DNA of 64,000 nt from Nocardioides luteus (GTDB taxonomy: Bacteria > Actinomycetota > Actinomycetes > Propionibacteriales > Nocardioidaceae): NCBI RefSeq assembly GCF_015752315.1, contig NZ_JADOVJ010000001.1:4828501-4892500 (forward strand), in the 5' to 3' direction. The first letter of the stretch is position 1. Each line of letters starts with the position of its first letter. Shown here in pieces: positions 43,256 through 52,240 of this stretch. Position numbers and translations under genes: made by a program. Below the pieces are notes generated by a model. The model made no database searches, had not been told where the DNA came from, and saw only the letters and a list, made by a program, of their open reading frames with translations.

Positions 43256-44584
43256 TTGTTCCCCATGATCCTGCCCATGCATGGCTTGGGCGGGGGCGCC
43301 GACCTGCCCATTCCTGCCCCCTTCGCGATCGCCGGCGGCACCGCCGCCCTCGCGCTGTCATTCGTCGTCCTGCTCCTGGCGTGGCGTACGCCTCGGTTCG
43401 CGACGGCAGGCGGCGAGCGAACTGTCCACGTGGGTCTGGCAGGTCTCCTCGACAGCCGCGGCTGGACCATGAGCATCCGCACACTCGGGATGACGTTCTT
43501 CTGCTTCATGCTCTGGCCCGCGCTGTTCGGGCCGGACCTGCTGAGCAACCCCACCTTCGGCGTGGTCTACGTCTGGCTCTGGGTCGGCATCGTCCCGGCT
43601 TCGCTGCTGTTCGGCCGCTTCTACCGCGCTGTCAGCCCGGCCCGTACCCTCCACTCGATCCTCGCGAAGGTCGCCGGGCGACCACCTGGCGAGGGCCAGC
43701 GCCGATATCCGGCCCACCTGGGGTACTGGCCCGCAGCGATCGGTCTGTTCGCCTTCGTCTGGCTCGAGCTGGTCTCACCCCAAGCGACGTACCTGGGCTC
43801 GGTTCGCGCGTGGTTCGCGTGCTACCTCGCTGCGATGTTGATCGGCGGCGCGATCTTCGGCGAACGATGGCTCGAGCGGGCCGACCCGTTCGAGGTCTAC
43901 TCCACCCTTCTGGCCCACCTCTCACCCTGGGCACGCAACGACGAAGGTGACCTCGTCTGGATCAGTCCACTGCGGCACATCGCCCGCGTGCCTGGCGAAG
44001 CTGGACTGGTGGCCACGGTCGCCGTCCTCCTCGCAAGCACCGCATACGACAGCTGGCGCGAGAGCGTGACCTGGATCCGGTTCGTGCAGTCCAGCGGCAT
44101 CGATCAGACCGTGCTGGGAACAGCCGGTCTGCTGACGGCGGTCACCGTCGTCGGAGTCGTCTTCATGGCGGCGTCGATGGCAACAGGGGCGGATGGGAAG
44201 GTCGCTCGCTGGCAGATCCCACGTCGGCTGGCTCACTCTGTTGTTCCGATCGTCGTCGGCTACATGGTGGCGCACTACCTGAGCTTCTTCGTACAGGTCG
44301 GCTCACAGACTCTGATCCAGATCAGCGATCCCATCAGAACCGGGGCGAATCTGTTCGGGACCGGCGACTGGGAGGTCAACTACTGGTTCTCCCAGCATCC
44401 GACCTTCCTGGCCACGACCAAGATCGTCGCCATCGTGACCGGGCACGTCTTGGGCGTCATCGCAGCTCACGACCGTGCCTTGGAGTTCCTCCCCCGCCGT
44501 CACCATGTCGCAGGTCAGTTTCCGCTACTCATCGCGATGGTGCTCTACACCTACATGGGCCTCTACCTGCTGTTCGGAGCCTGA
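43256..44584 (+). CDS. Conserved polytopic membrane protein of the copper cluster
   Basis: A 442-residue protein with about ten membrane segments. It begins MILPMHGLGGGADLPIPAPFAIAGG, an opening I associate with a conserved actinobacterial family found beside copC-like genes; its function is unknown. His residues in LLAHLSP, MVAHYLSFF and the tail RRHHVAGQF might bind metal. The first start, TTG 43256, overlaps nothing and lies one base past the lipoprotein stop; ATG 43265 is an equally good start. The neighbouring gene beyond is convergent. Confidence 0.8.
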   Translation: MFPMILPMHGLGGGADLPIPAPFAIAGGTAALALSFVVLLLAWRTPRFATAGGERTVHVGLAGLLDSRGWTMSIRTLGMTFFCFMLWPALFGPDLLSNPTFGVVYVWLWVGIVPASLLFGRFYRAVSPARTLHSILAKVAGRPPGEGQRRYPAHLGYWPAAIGLFAFVWLELVSPQATYLGSVRAWFACYLAAMLIGGAIFGERWLERADPFEVYSTLLAHLSPWARNDEGDLVWISPLRHIARVPGEAGLVATVAVLLASTAYDSWRESVTWIRFVQSSGIDQTVLGTAGLLTAVTVVGVVFMAASMATGADGKVARWQIPRRLAHSVVPIVVGYMVAHYLSFFVQVGSQTLIQISDPIRTGANLFGTGDWEVNYWFSQHPTFLATTKIVAIVTGHVLGVIAAHDRALEFLPRRHHVAGQFPLLIAMVLYTYMGLYLLFGA

Positions 44585-44620
44585 CACGGTCAGCCGACAT
44601 CTTCGACCCTGTCCACCAGC

Positions 44621-45841
44621 TCAGCGGATCAGGTCGTCGACGCACCGGTTCCAGGCCACCAGGTCGAGCCGACCCACGCCGTTCACCGTGCACAGCGTGA
44701 TCGCCTGGGTCAACGTCACGACTTGATCGACAGGTTCGCTGACAGGGGCTGGAAGTGGCTCGGTGACCTTCTCGAGAGTCCCCTCGTCCTCGTCCTGGCC
44801 CTGCTCGGGCGGCGAAGACGGCTCCGGAGCAGGTGACTCGGGTCTGGTCTCAGGCTCGTCTTCCGTGCTTGCCTGACCACCGCGATCCCGGTCCGGAGCG
44901 GAGGCCGGGCGATCCGTCGCGCCGTTGTCAGCCCCCGGGAACCGCCCTGTGTTCGGTGCCCCATTCTCGCCGTTCGCAGCAGCGTCAACCCGCCGATAGG
45001 AGCCGGACATGGCGGTCGCCGGCCCGATGTGGTCGGGAACGGCGGCGTAGTCACCCTTCAGGTACGCCACTCGAGTCCGCAGCACCTGGTCGGCGTAGGA
45101 CCGCGACCGGTTGTAGCGGAGGAGCGCTTCGCGGCGGCCGGCCTCGCTACCGAGATCAAAGGGCCCTGAGCACAGGTACACCGCTGCTGCCAGCGCGGCG
45201 TCATTGATGTTCTGTGGGTTCCTCTGCCCGTCGCCATCGGCGTCCACCCCGACGGCCGACCACGTGGCAGGGACGAACTGCATCGGACCGACAGCACGAT
45301 CCCAGACCTTGTCCCGGTCGTACTGCCCGGCGTCGGTGTCTTCGATCGCCTGGGTGTCATTCGTACCGTCAAGCGGGATGCCGTAGACGCCTGGACGGGA
45401 GACACCGTCAGGGCCCAGGGTGCTGCCGCCGAAGCGGCCGTGGTCCGACTCCACGTGACCCACAGCCCCGAGCAGCTGCCAGTCGATGTTGCACGTCTCG
45501 TCGGCAGCGTTGATGACGGTCTCAGCGCGCTGGTACGCGGCAAGTGCAGCTCTCGGGATTCCACTTGCCGAAGCGGCCGACGCAGCCTGCACGACACGCC
45601 GTTGTGGCACTCCGGCCCCGACGACCTCGGGTAGGGAGTAGCTCGCCGGTGCCTGCGGCGCCTCCACCGGCACCGAGATACGGCTGGAAGGCGTGGCGCC
45701 CAGCCCGCTTGCGCCAGCGAACGCGTATGGACCCATCAGGTGCGCGCTCCATACGAATGACAGGGCGGCCAGATGGACGTGGGCGGCAACGCGCCGCTTC
45801 GTGCTCGACGTCGGCATCTCGGCACTATCCGTGGCAAGCAT
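44621..45841 (-). CDS. Lytic murein transglycosylase (SLT type)
   Basis: Exported peptidoglycan hydrolase of 406 residues. After a signal/anchor (about 18-40), the catalytic domain runs from 85 to 275: the Glu is in LLGAVGHVESDHGRFGG, followed by VGPMQFVPATWSAVG and an Asp-rich DADGDGQRNPQNINDAALAAAVYLC, as in the MltB-like actinobacterial family. A Pro/Glu/Asp-rich tail follows, ending in RCVDDLIR. ATG 45841 with GGAGG upstream is chosen; the longer frame upstream is not coding-like. Confidence 0.9.
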   Translation of the reverse strand: MLATDSAEMPTSSTKRRVAAHVHLAALSFVWSAHLMGPYAFAGASGLGATPSSRISVPVEAPQAPASYSLPEVVGAGVPQRRVVQAASAASASGIPRAALAAYQRAETVINAADETCNIDWQLLGAVGHVESDHGRFGGSTLGPDGVSRPGVYGIPLDGTNDTQAIEDTDAGQYDRDKVWDRAVGPMQFVPATWSAVGVDADGDGQRNPQNINDAALAAAVYLCSGPFDLGSEAGRREALLRYNRSRSYADQVLRTRVAYLKGDYAAVPDHIGPATAMSGSYRRVDAAANGENGAPNTGRFPGADNGATDRPASAPDRDRGGQASTEDEPETRPESPAPEPSSPPEQGQDEDEGTLEKVTEPLPAPVSEPVDQVVTLTQAITLCTVNGVGRLDLVAWNRCVDDLIR

Positions 45842-46055
45842 GGCACCTCCGCAGGGTCCACAGTGATGACGCTGGGGCGAAGGATCGCGCCTTTGCGACC
45901 GGAGACAGACGGGTCCTACCAAGCGGGGGCCGCATCCGTCGCGGCTCTGATACGAGCTGGGCAACGGGGGACACCGGACCTCTTGACCGTCAATACTGGC
46001 GAGGCCGATCGCACCTCCAGACCACGTCGGCGTAAACATGCGGGACGCCTAGGTC

Positions 46056-46694
46056 TCACAACCTCACATCACGATCGCCCCGCTCCCGGCCATCGCCGAG
46101 CACACCGGCCCCGTGACCGCCTTCGCGGGCAGCTAGGACCAGTCCGGCCATCCAGCCGGGAGCGCGACCGCCGTCCGGCGGCCTGATGCTCACGGTGTCG
46201 TGCCCGCTCGCGGCGAGCAGCCAGGAGATCAGCGAGTTGGAGTTCCACATCTCTCCGGCGCCCAGCTCGTCCCGACCCCAGGTGGCTGTGGGAAACGACG
46301 GTACGAGCTCGAGGAGCCGCGTCGTACGCCCCAAGTCGGTCGCCACCGGGACCGGACCACCGACGGCGGCGGAGACGTCCGGGATGACTCCGTCGCGCCA
46401 GCAGCGGACCTCGTAGCGGAAGGCGCGGGAACGCCCCAGGACGCGCAGGCCGACGGACCCCTCGGACACCGCACCCTGGCCGGCGCCGACGCTCCACACC
46501 GGCGCCATCTCGATCACGTAGCGCGCTCCTCCCAGCGAGACGTCCAGCGCCGAGTGGTAGAGGTCGCACCGGTCACGTCGCTCGATGAGCGCGACCAGCG
46601 TTTCGTAGGCCCGGCCGTTGACGCGTACGCAGTGCGTGTTGTCCCCGGCGCCCAACGGCAGCCAGTAGAGGTCGATGCGCGGTTCGGGCTCCAC
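46056..46694 (-). CDS. Conserved hypothetical protein, 212 aa
   Basis: A soluble protein of an actinobacterial family I recognise by pattern but cannot name: RIDLYWLPLGAGD at the start, RCDLYHSALDV near 42, YVIEMAPVWS near 60, FRYEVRCWRDGVIPD near 92 and WNSNSLISWLLAASG near 150. These blocks suggest an enzyme-like fold with conserved Asp, His and Cys. Function unknown. It lies between the transglycosylase and sulfatase genes on the same strand. Confidence 0.78.
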   Translation of the reverse strand: MEPEPRIDLYWLPLGAGDNTHCVRVNGRAYETLVALIERRDRCDLYHSALDVSLGGARYVIEMAPVWSVGAGQGAVSEGSVGLRVLGRSRAFRYEVRCWRDGVIPDVSAAVGGPVPVATDLGRTTRLLELVPSFPTATWGRDELGAGEMWNSNSLISWLLAASGHDTVSIRPPDGGRAPGWMAGLVLAAREGGHGAGVLGDGRERGDRDVRL

Positions 46695-46798
46695 ACCTCC
46701 ACGCTGCCCCTCCCGACGCGCGGCGGCGAGGGCCCTTGTTCCCTGCCTGAGGGTCCGTTGGGCGGTTCACCCTGCCCGGAGGTTCTCGCCGGCCCGGG

Positions 46799-48403
46799 TC
46801 AGCTCGGACTGGGAGTGGCCATGGTGGCTGCGTACGTCTTGGGGCAGGTGCTTCCCGAGCAGGCACGGTACTTCGCATCGAGCGCCCTCAGCTGGGCGAC
46901 GACCTGGGTGTACCTCGGGTCGCGGGCCAGGTTGCGCGTCTCGTACGGATCGACGGCGCGGTCGTAGAGGACGGGCACGCCGGTCGCGGTGAGGGTGATG
47001 TAGGTGTAGCGCCCGTAGCGGATGCCGCGGTACTTGCTGGTCGTTCCGCCCTGGGTCGGCCAGGCGGCGATCGGGATCGGGCGGTAGAGCGTCCTGCCGG
47101 CCTTCACGCTCGACGCGAGCACCCGGGTGATGTCGACGCCGTCCTGGGTCCGCCCCGGCGTCGCCCGCCCGAGCGCGGCGACCGTGGTCGCGATGTCAGG
47201 GTTGCCGACCGCGGAACCGACCTTGATGTTCTTCGGGATCCCCGGTCCGACCATGATCAGTGGGATCCGCATCGACTGCGAGAACTCCCACAGCTTGCCC
47301 TGACGGTTGTGATGGCCGGTGGTGTAGCCGTTGTCGCCGGAGAAGATGATGACGGTACGCCAGTACTGCCCGCTGTCCTTCAGGTGAGCGATCGTGCGGG
47401 CGACCGCCCGGTCGACCGACTGCGCCGCTTCGATGCGCTGCTGGTAGACGTAGCGCATGACCCGCTTCTGGGCCGTCGTGTAGGGCTTCCCGGCCGTCAC
47501 CTGGCCCGGCCCGGCGTAGAACATGTCGGGTGTCTTCGGCAGCTCGAGGCCGCTGAAGCGTCCCTTGTCCGCACCCATCGGCCGGGTGTTCTCCAGCCAC
47601 AGCGACGGCTGGTCGGGGTAGCGCTTCTTCGGGTCGCTGGCCTCGACCGGTCCGCCCGCATGCGGCGCGACGTAGTTGACCCACAGGAACCACGGCTTCC
47701 TGCCGCCCACGTTGGTGCCGGCGTGCTTGATCATCCTGATGCTGCGGTTCTGCAGGGCGACCGAGCTGTAGATCGCCGGCGACTGGAGCGTCCCGTTGCT
47801 GTTGAACGTCGGACTCAGCAGGTTGTAGGTCGAGGGATCGACCGTCGCCTGCCAGTCATCCCACCCCGGCTCACCGCTGGAGTAGCGCTCCGAGCCCTTG
47901 CCGTAGTTGTTGAGGTACTTCCCCAGGAACATCGTCCGATAGCCGGCCTTGTCCATCCACACCGGAAGCGTGTTCCGACGCCCTGTGAAGCCCGCGTAGC
48001 CGCCGTTGGTCCCTGTGATCGACCAGTTCTTGTGGTTGTGCGCGTACTTCCCGGTCAGCAGACTCGCCCGCGCCGGCACGCACAACGGCGTCGGCGCCAC
48101 CCCATCGGTGAACGTCGTCCCCTGCTGCACCAGCAGCCTCTGCACGTTCGGCATGTACTTGATGTCGGTCGCCGCCAGATCGTCGACGTTGATCATCAGC
48201 ACGCTCGGCCGCCCCGACTCCAGCCGACCCGGCAGCGCGGCCGCCTCCGCCGTCGACGTCGGACCGCACAACACCCCGACCGTGCTCGCCACCGCCACCG
48301 TCGCGATCGCAAGCCGTCCGCGCCGAAGAATGCCACCCAGACTTGCTTCAGAACTCAACGTCCGACCCGCTTCAGAAGACAGACAGCGACCATGCGACGG
48401 CAT
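46799..48403 (-). CDS. Secreted sulfatase (arylsulfatase family)
   Basis: Alkaline-phosphatase-fold sulfatase, 534 residues from ATG 48403. The signal segment is at about 30-55. Metal-site residues are in MINVDDLAATD; the formylglycine motif is LCVPARASLLTG with Cys108 (CxPxR), which needs maturation by FGE or an anaerobic enzyme. Later VAPHAGG and FSGDNGYTTGHH hold further active-site residues. The frame is also open upstream to a TTG at 48475. The substrate is unknown; a sulfated polysaccharide or aryl sulfate is possible. Confidence 0.9.
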   Translation of the reverse strand: MPSHGRCLSSEAGRTLSSEASLGGILRRGRLAIATVAVASTVGVLCGPTSTAEAAALPGRLESGRPSVLMINVDDLAATDIKYMPNVQRLLVQQGTTFTDGVAPTPLCVPARASLLTGKYAHNHKNWSITGTNGGYAGFTGRRNTLPVWMDKAGYRTMFLGKYLNNYGKGSERYSSGEPGWDDWQATVDPSTYNLLSPTFNSNGTLQSPAIYSSVALQNRSIRMIKHAGTNVGGRKPWFLWVNYVAPHAGGPVEASDPKKRYPDQPSLWLENTRPMGADKGRFSGLELPKTPDMFYAGPGQVTAGKPYTTAQKRVMRYVYQQRIEAAQSVDRAVARTIAHLKDSGQYWRTVIIFSGDNGYTTGHHNRQGKLWEFSQSMRIPLIMVGPGIPKNIKVGSAVGNPDIATTVAALGRATPGRTQDGVDITRVLASSVKAGRTLYRPIPIAAWPTQGGTTSKYRGIRYGRYTYITLTATGVPVLYDRAVDPYETRNLARDPRYTQVVAQLRALDAKYRACSGSTCPKTYAATMATPSPS

Positions 48404-48617
48404 GGGAGATTCAACGAGACTCCTGGCAAGAATCGGACAGCTGGAACGCTTCTCCGATCCCGAGCCGGCGAGCAAGGCCGAACTTAGCCTCCGGAGGCAT
48501 TTTTCGCAGAGGATTCAGGGCACTGTTAACCACGTGTCCATCAGCCGGCCTCGCCCCTCTTGACCTCTGACGGACATGGCCGAGCGAAGCGCTCGCGACG
48601 ACCGCACAGCGACGACC

Positions 48618-49442
48618 TCAGGGCAGGTTCACGAACCCGGCGAGGAAGTCGCGGGCGGCTGGGGTGTCCACGCGATAGGTCACGTCGGTGGCCTTGCAGA
48701 CGGTGTCGCCGGTGGCCGTGATGGACACGACGACGTTGGTCTCGGTGGCTCCGGCACCCAGGAAGTGCGGCCCTCCGGAGTCGCCGTAACAGGTGCCGCC
48801 GTCGCCGGTGGCCTGGTTGACCGACAGGGTCAGCCGGGTACTGGTCAGCCATGCCGGGGTCTGGACGGCGAATCGTCGCTCGGTGTTGTCCAGGATCCCG
48901 GCGGGCCCTCCCTTGCGGGTTTCGCGGACCGCCCCGTAGCCGACGGTTGTGAACTCGGTGCTCCTCAGCTGGTGGGCGGCGTTGAGGTCATCCAGGCGGC
49001 CGGCTTCGGGGAGCTGGGCGGGCTGGATACCGATGGGCTCGTCGAACACGATCACAGCGATGTCGTACGGCTCGGCGAAGCCGCCGGCCCCGGAGTAGCC
49101 GTAGTCGGGGTGAGTGTGCGCGGTTCCGAAATGCAGGGTCATGCCCGGTCCGACCTCGTCGTCGAAGGTCACCGCGGCCTCGCCCTCGCCGACGCCCTGC
49201 TCATCGAGGAAGGCGGTGCAGTGCGAGACGGTCAGGAACACGGTCGGCGAGATCAGGGTCCCCGTGCACGCCTGGTCCAGCGCACCGTCCCCGTCGAAGT
49301 CGTAGAGGAGGCTGCCCACGGCCGGGTGCCGACCTTGGTCAGGCGCCCCGTACACGATGGCCGTCGCCGGTGACACCACCGCGAGCACCACCACGCTCGC
49401 CGCCGCCGAGGCCGCCAGTGTGCGCCGAAGCCATGCCCCCAT
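48618..49442 (-). CDS. Secreted trypsin-like serine protease (S1)
   Basis: Chymotrypsin-fold protease of 274 residues with a signal peptide (to about 28). Triad: His in TVSHC (about 74), Asp in YDIAVIVF (about 125) and Ser in CYGDSGGPHF (about 218). The usual AAHC is VSHC here. An acidic DFDGDGALDQ insertion near 50 could bind calcium. ATG 49442 has GGAGGGAA directly upstream; a longer frame starting at 49496 is rejected. Confidence 0.92.
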   Translation of the reverse strand: MGAWLRRTLAASAAASVVVLAVVSPATAIVYGAPDQGRHPAVGSLLYDFDGDGALDQACTGTLISPTVFLTVSHCTAFLDEQGVGEGEAAVTFDDEVGPGMTLHFGTAHTHPDYGYSGAGGFAEPYDIAVIVFDEPIGIQPAQLPEAGRLDDLNAAHQLRSTEFTTVGYGAVRETRKGGPAGILDNTERRFAVQTPAWLTSTRLTLSVNQATGDGGTCYGDSGGPHFLGAGATETNVVVSITATGDTVCKATDVTYRVDTPAARDFLAGFVNLP

Positions 49443-49597
49443 GATTCCCTCCGCCCGTCGCGGTGTGTCGTTGCGGCTCCGAGACTCTTGCAGCATGCCC
49501 GGCGCTGCTCTTTGGCGTCATGCCCCATTTGGGGGCGATGTGAGGACCGGGGGGAACCAGGGGGGCACGACACGAGGAGACAGGCGGATGACAAGCA

Positions 49598-49647
49598 AGA
49601 AACCCGGCTCTCACCGCCGTGTTGTGGCTGGTCAGAACCGGGTTTCT
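49598..49647 (-). terminator. Terminator downstream of tRNA-Ala
   Basis: AGAAACCCGG and CCGGGTTTCT pair perfectly across a 30-nt loop, five bases past the 3' end of tRNA-Ala. On the minus strand the stem ends in a T-rich stretch. Confidence 0.65.
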
Positions 49648-49652
49648 ACTTG

Positions 49653-49725
49653 TGGAGCTGAGGGGATTCGAACCCCTGGCCTTCTCATTGCGAACGAGAC
49701 GCGCTACCAACTGCGCCACAGCCCC
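49653..49725 (-). tRNA. tRNA-Ala (anticodon CGC)
   Basis: A complete 73-nt cloverleaf on the minus strand: acceptor GGGGCTG / CAGCTCC with one G-U pair, D-arm GCGC...GCGC, anticodon loop TTCGCAA giving CGC (reads GCG), T-arm with GGTTCGAATCC. CCA is not encoded. It stands between the protease and sepX. Confidence 0.95.
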
Positions 49726-49779
49726 AAGCGATGAGAAACGTTAGCACCTCGTCGCGGGTGTTACCCAATCAGTAGGGCT

Positions 49780-50604
49780 TCAGGAGCCCGTGGCGCGGCC
49801 GCGCGCCTCTTCGGCCGCCGAAGCCGCGGCGCGCTCAGCCTCCTCGGCCTGGCGGACGAGCTCGGAGTCGGCGGCGTTGCGGCCCGAGCTCCACACTCCG
49901 GTGGCGTCCAGGTCGATGGTGCGCACGGTGCGGCGCGGCGCCGCCTCCTTGGAGACGTACGTCGGCAGCGGCGTCTCCACCGGCTTCCAGGCACCCTCGG
50001 GGAGCTGCTCGCCGGTGTCGTCGTGCTCGACGACGGCCACCAGGTCGCCGGTGTCCTGGTCGATGTCGAAGGTGACCCGGGGCGGGGCGACGGGCTCCGG
50101 CTCGGGGATGTCCTCCGGGAACGGGATCCGCGCCCAGACCTCGCGCTGGTGGCGCACGCTGAGCCGGCAGGTGACCAGCCAGGCGACAACGAGCCCGGCC
50201 GGGATCGAGATCCAGACCGGGCCGAAGACACCGAAGCCGGCGAGCGCACCGACCGCGGCCAAGCCGAGGACGAGCACACCGAGCACGATGCTGCGGCGTT
50301 TGGCCGCGACGCGAGCCGCGCGGCGGCGTACGGCTATCGGGACCGGCCGTGGAGCAGACTTCTCGACCTCGGGCTTCTTCGAGGACTTCTCGGTCACCAG
50401 GTCGGTGGAGTCCTTGCCCGTGGCCTCTCGCCGTGCGAGGATCCGGCGGGACTTGGAGATGGCGGCGCCGGCCCGGCTCTTCGTCCCGTCCTCGGCCGTC
50501 GCCGTGTGCTCGAGCGCTTTAGGCACCAAGTACACCGCCCACGCCACGGCGAGGGCGACGAAGATGAGTGCGCTCGGGTCCACGTTAAGAAGCGTAGGAG
50601 CCAT
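49780..50604 (-). CDS. sepX: SepX/GlpR-like divisome membrane protein
   Basis: A 274-residue membrane protein with an N-terminal segment (about 10-28, ALIFVALAVAWAVYLVP), a basic cytoplasmic linker, two further close segments (about 108-150) and a hydrophilic tail of about 120 residues (VTFDIDQDTGDLVAVVEHDDTGEQLP). Layout and gene context match SepX of Streptomyces and GlpR of Corynebacterium, which binds the gephyrin-like Glp and guides FtsZ-dependent division. ATG 50604 is the first start; GTG 50583, giving VDPSALIF, matches the family N-terminus and is a strong alternative. The assignment rests on synteny and topology. Confidence 0.75.
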   Translation of the reverse strand: MAPTLLNVDPSALIFVALAVAWAVYLVPKALEHTATAEDGTKSRAGAAISKSRRILARREATGKDSTDLVTEKSSKKPEVEKSAPRPVPIAVRRRAARVAAKRRSIVLGVLVLGLAAVGALAGFGVFGPVWISIPAGLVVAWLVTCRLSVRHQREVWARIPFPEDIPEPEPVAPPRVTFDIDQDTGDLVAVVEHDDTGEQLPEGAWKPVETPLPTYVSKEAAPRRTVRTIDLDATGVWSSGRNAADSELVRQAEEAERAAASAAEEARGRATGS

Positions 50605-50684
50605 TACCAGCCCGTAGGCGGACGTGCAGTGGTGTGTCGCGTGTGACTTGTGTGATTTCAGAAGGACACGCCGACGTCAATGCC

Positions 50685-51284
50685 TCATTCAGGTGACAAA
50701 CCCAGTCTGGCCAGCATTCCCTGGTGACATTCCTCGACCGTTATCGCGAAGATTCGGTGATCTCGCCAGGCGCCGTCGATATGCAGGAATCGAGGCGCAT
50801 ATCCGATCTCGTTGATTCCGAGCTTCTCCACGACACGGAGCGAGTTGGAGTTCTCCGGGCGGATGCAGATCTCGACCCGGTGCAGCCGAGCGGTGGTGAA
50901 GCAGTGGTCGATGACCAGCGCCACCGCCAGCGGCATCACGCCCCGGCCGGCGAAGCCCTGGTCGATCCAGTAGCCGATCGAGGCGAACTGCGCGGACCCG
51001 CGAACGATGTTGTTGACCGTGACCTGACCTGCGAAGACACCGTCGACATCGATCGCGAACGGATAGGTCACGCCGCGCTTGGCCTGACGCCGAAGACGAC
51101 GTACGAGGCTGGCGAACGTCGTGGGCCGGGCGCTCGAACCCGGGGGCACGGTCGCGTCCCACTGGTGCAGCCAGGCAGCCGAGCGGCGGCGCGCCTCGGT
51201 CCACGCCTTGGCGTCGCTACGGTCGAGAGGGCGTACGGTCACCGCGCCGTGGGACAGGACGGCGGGCCAGCCGGGATCGGTCAT
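50685..51284 (-). CDS. GNAT family N-acetyltransferase (RimJ-like)
   Basis: Acetyl-CoA-dependent acetyltransferase of 199 residues with the RimJ/RimL pattern: VTVRPLDRSDAKAWTEARR at the start, VFAGQVTVNNIVRGSAQFASIGYWID in the middle, GRGVMPLAVALVIDHCF (acetyl-CoA loop), then LHRVEICIRPENSNSLRVVEKLG. It is the RimJ paralogue that lies between moeA and sepX in many actinobacteria. ATG 51284 is used. The target (ribosomal or division protein) is unknown. Confidence 0.9.
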   Translation of the reverse strand: MTDPGWPAVLSHGAVTVRPLDRSDAKAWTEARRRSAAWLHQWDATVPPGSSARPTTFASLVRRLRRQAKRGVTYPFAIDVDGVFAGQVTVNNIVRGSAQFASIGYWIDQGFAGRGVMPLAVALVIDHCFTTARLHRVEICIRPENSNSLRVVEKLGINEIGYAPRFLHIDGAWRDHRIFAITVEECHQGMLARLGLSPE

Positions 51285-51296
51285 CAATGGTCCCAA

Positions 51297-51773
51297 TCAG
51301 TGATCGCTGCCGACCGACTGCTCCACGGCGTGGGGCAGCACCGGACGCAACACATCGATCGCATCCTTCACCCCGCCCCGGGACCCGGGAAGGTTCACCA
51401 CAATGCACGCTCCGATCTGACCGGCCAGACCGCGGGACAGTAGCGCCGTCGGGATCCCCTTGGCCACTCCGGCCGCTCTGATGCCCTCGGCGATGCCGGG
51501 GATCTCACGATCGAGCAGCGGCCGGGTGACCTCAGGGGTGCGGTCGGTGGGGGTCAGGCCCGTGCCTCCGGTGGTGAGGACGACCCGCGCCCCCTCGTTC
51601 GCGGCCCGGGCGATCGCCTCGCCGACCGGGTCGCCGTCGCGTACGACCTCGGGAGGGCCGACCACGAAGCCGAGCTCTTCGAGAAAGGCGACCAGGAGAG
51701 GGCCGGTGGTGTCCTCGTAGACACCGGCCGAGGCGCGGTTGGAGGCGACGACGACGGTGGCTTTCAGGCTCAT
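51297..51773 (-). CDS. mog: Molybdopterin adenylyltransferase (MogA/MoaB family)
   Basis: A 158-residue enzyme that adenylylates molybdopterin before molybdate insertion. VVVASNRASAG at the N-terminus, VVLTTGGTGLTPTDRTPEVTRPLLD with the conserved Asp, and VNLPGSRGGVKDAID near the end are the family motifs. The ATG overlaps the moaC stop by four bases. Confidence 0.94.
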   Translation of the reverse strand: MSLKATVVVASNRASAGVYEDTTGPLLVAFLEELGFVVGPPEVVRDGDPVGEAIARAANEGARVVLTTGGTGLTPTDRTPEVTRPLLDREIPGIAEGIRAAGVAKGIPTALLSRGLAGQIGACIVVNLPGSRGGVKDAIDVLRPVLPHAVEQSVGSDH

Positions 51774-52240
51774 CTCTGGAACGCACCCGACTTTCCGCCG
51801 GTCTTCGTCTCGACGCGGATATCGGTGATGACCGCCCTCTTGTCGACGGCCTTGATCATGTCGACCACGGTGAGGCCGGCCACCGCCACAGCGGTCAGTG
51901 CCTCCATCTCGACACCGGTGCGGTCGGTGGTCTTCACGGTCGCGGCGATATCGACCGATTCGTCGGAGACGCTCAGCTCGACCTTGACGCCGGAGATCGC
52001 CAACGGATGGCACAGCGGAATCAGGTCGGGCGTCTTCTTGGCGCCCATGATCCCGGCGATGCGGGCGACGGCGAGCGCATCGCCCTTGGGTACGCCCTCG
52101 CCACGGAGCAGCTCGATCACCTCAGGAGAGACCAGAACTCGCCCGGAGGCGGTCGCGGTGCGGGTGGTGACCGCCTTCTCGGACACGTCGACCATCCGCG
52201 CAGCGCCGGTCTCGTCGACATGGGTCAACCGGTCAGCCAT
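51770..52240 (-). CDS. moaC: Cyclic pyranopterin monophosphate synthase accessory MoaC
   Basis: MoaC converts the MoaA product into cyclic pyranopterin monophosphate, the first stage of molybdenum cofactor synthesis. The 156 residues have MVDVSEKAVTTRTATASG, KGDALAVARIAGIMGAKKT, PLCHPLAISG and EMEALTAVAVAGLTVVDM with catalytic Lys and His in place. It is coupled to moeA (TGATG) and mog (ATGA). No moaA is in the window. Confidence 0.96.
   Translation of the reverse strand: MADRLTHVDETGAARMVDVSEKAVTTRTATASGRVLVSPEVIELLRGEGVPKGDALAVARIAGIMGAKKTPDLIPLCHPLAISGVKVELSVSDESVDIAATVKTTDRTGVEMEALTAVAVAGLTVVDMIKAVDKRAVITDIRVETKTGGKSGAFQR

Noticed and set aside
34888..46055. Copper island as an integrative element with direct-repeat ends
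   Set aside because: Composition and content suggest an accessory block, but I found no terminal repeats, integrase or transposase, so mobility is not claimed.
49598..49725. tRNA-Ala as an integration (att) site of a mobile element
   Set aside because: No integrase gene and no second copy of the tRNA 3' end was seen within the window.
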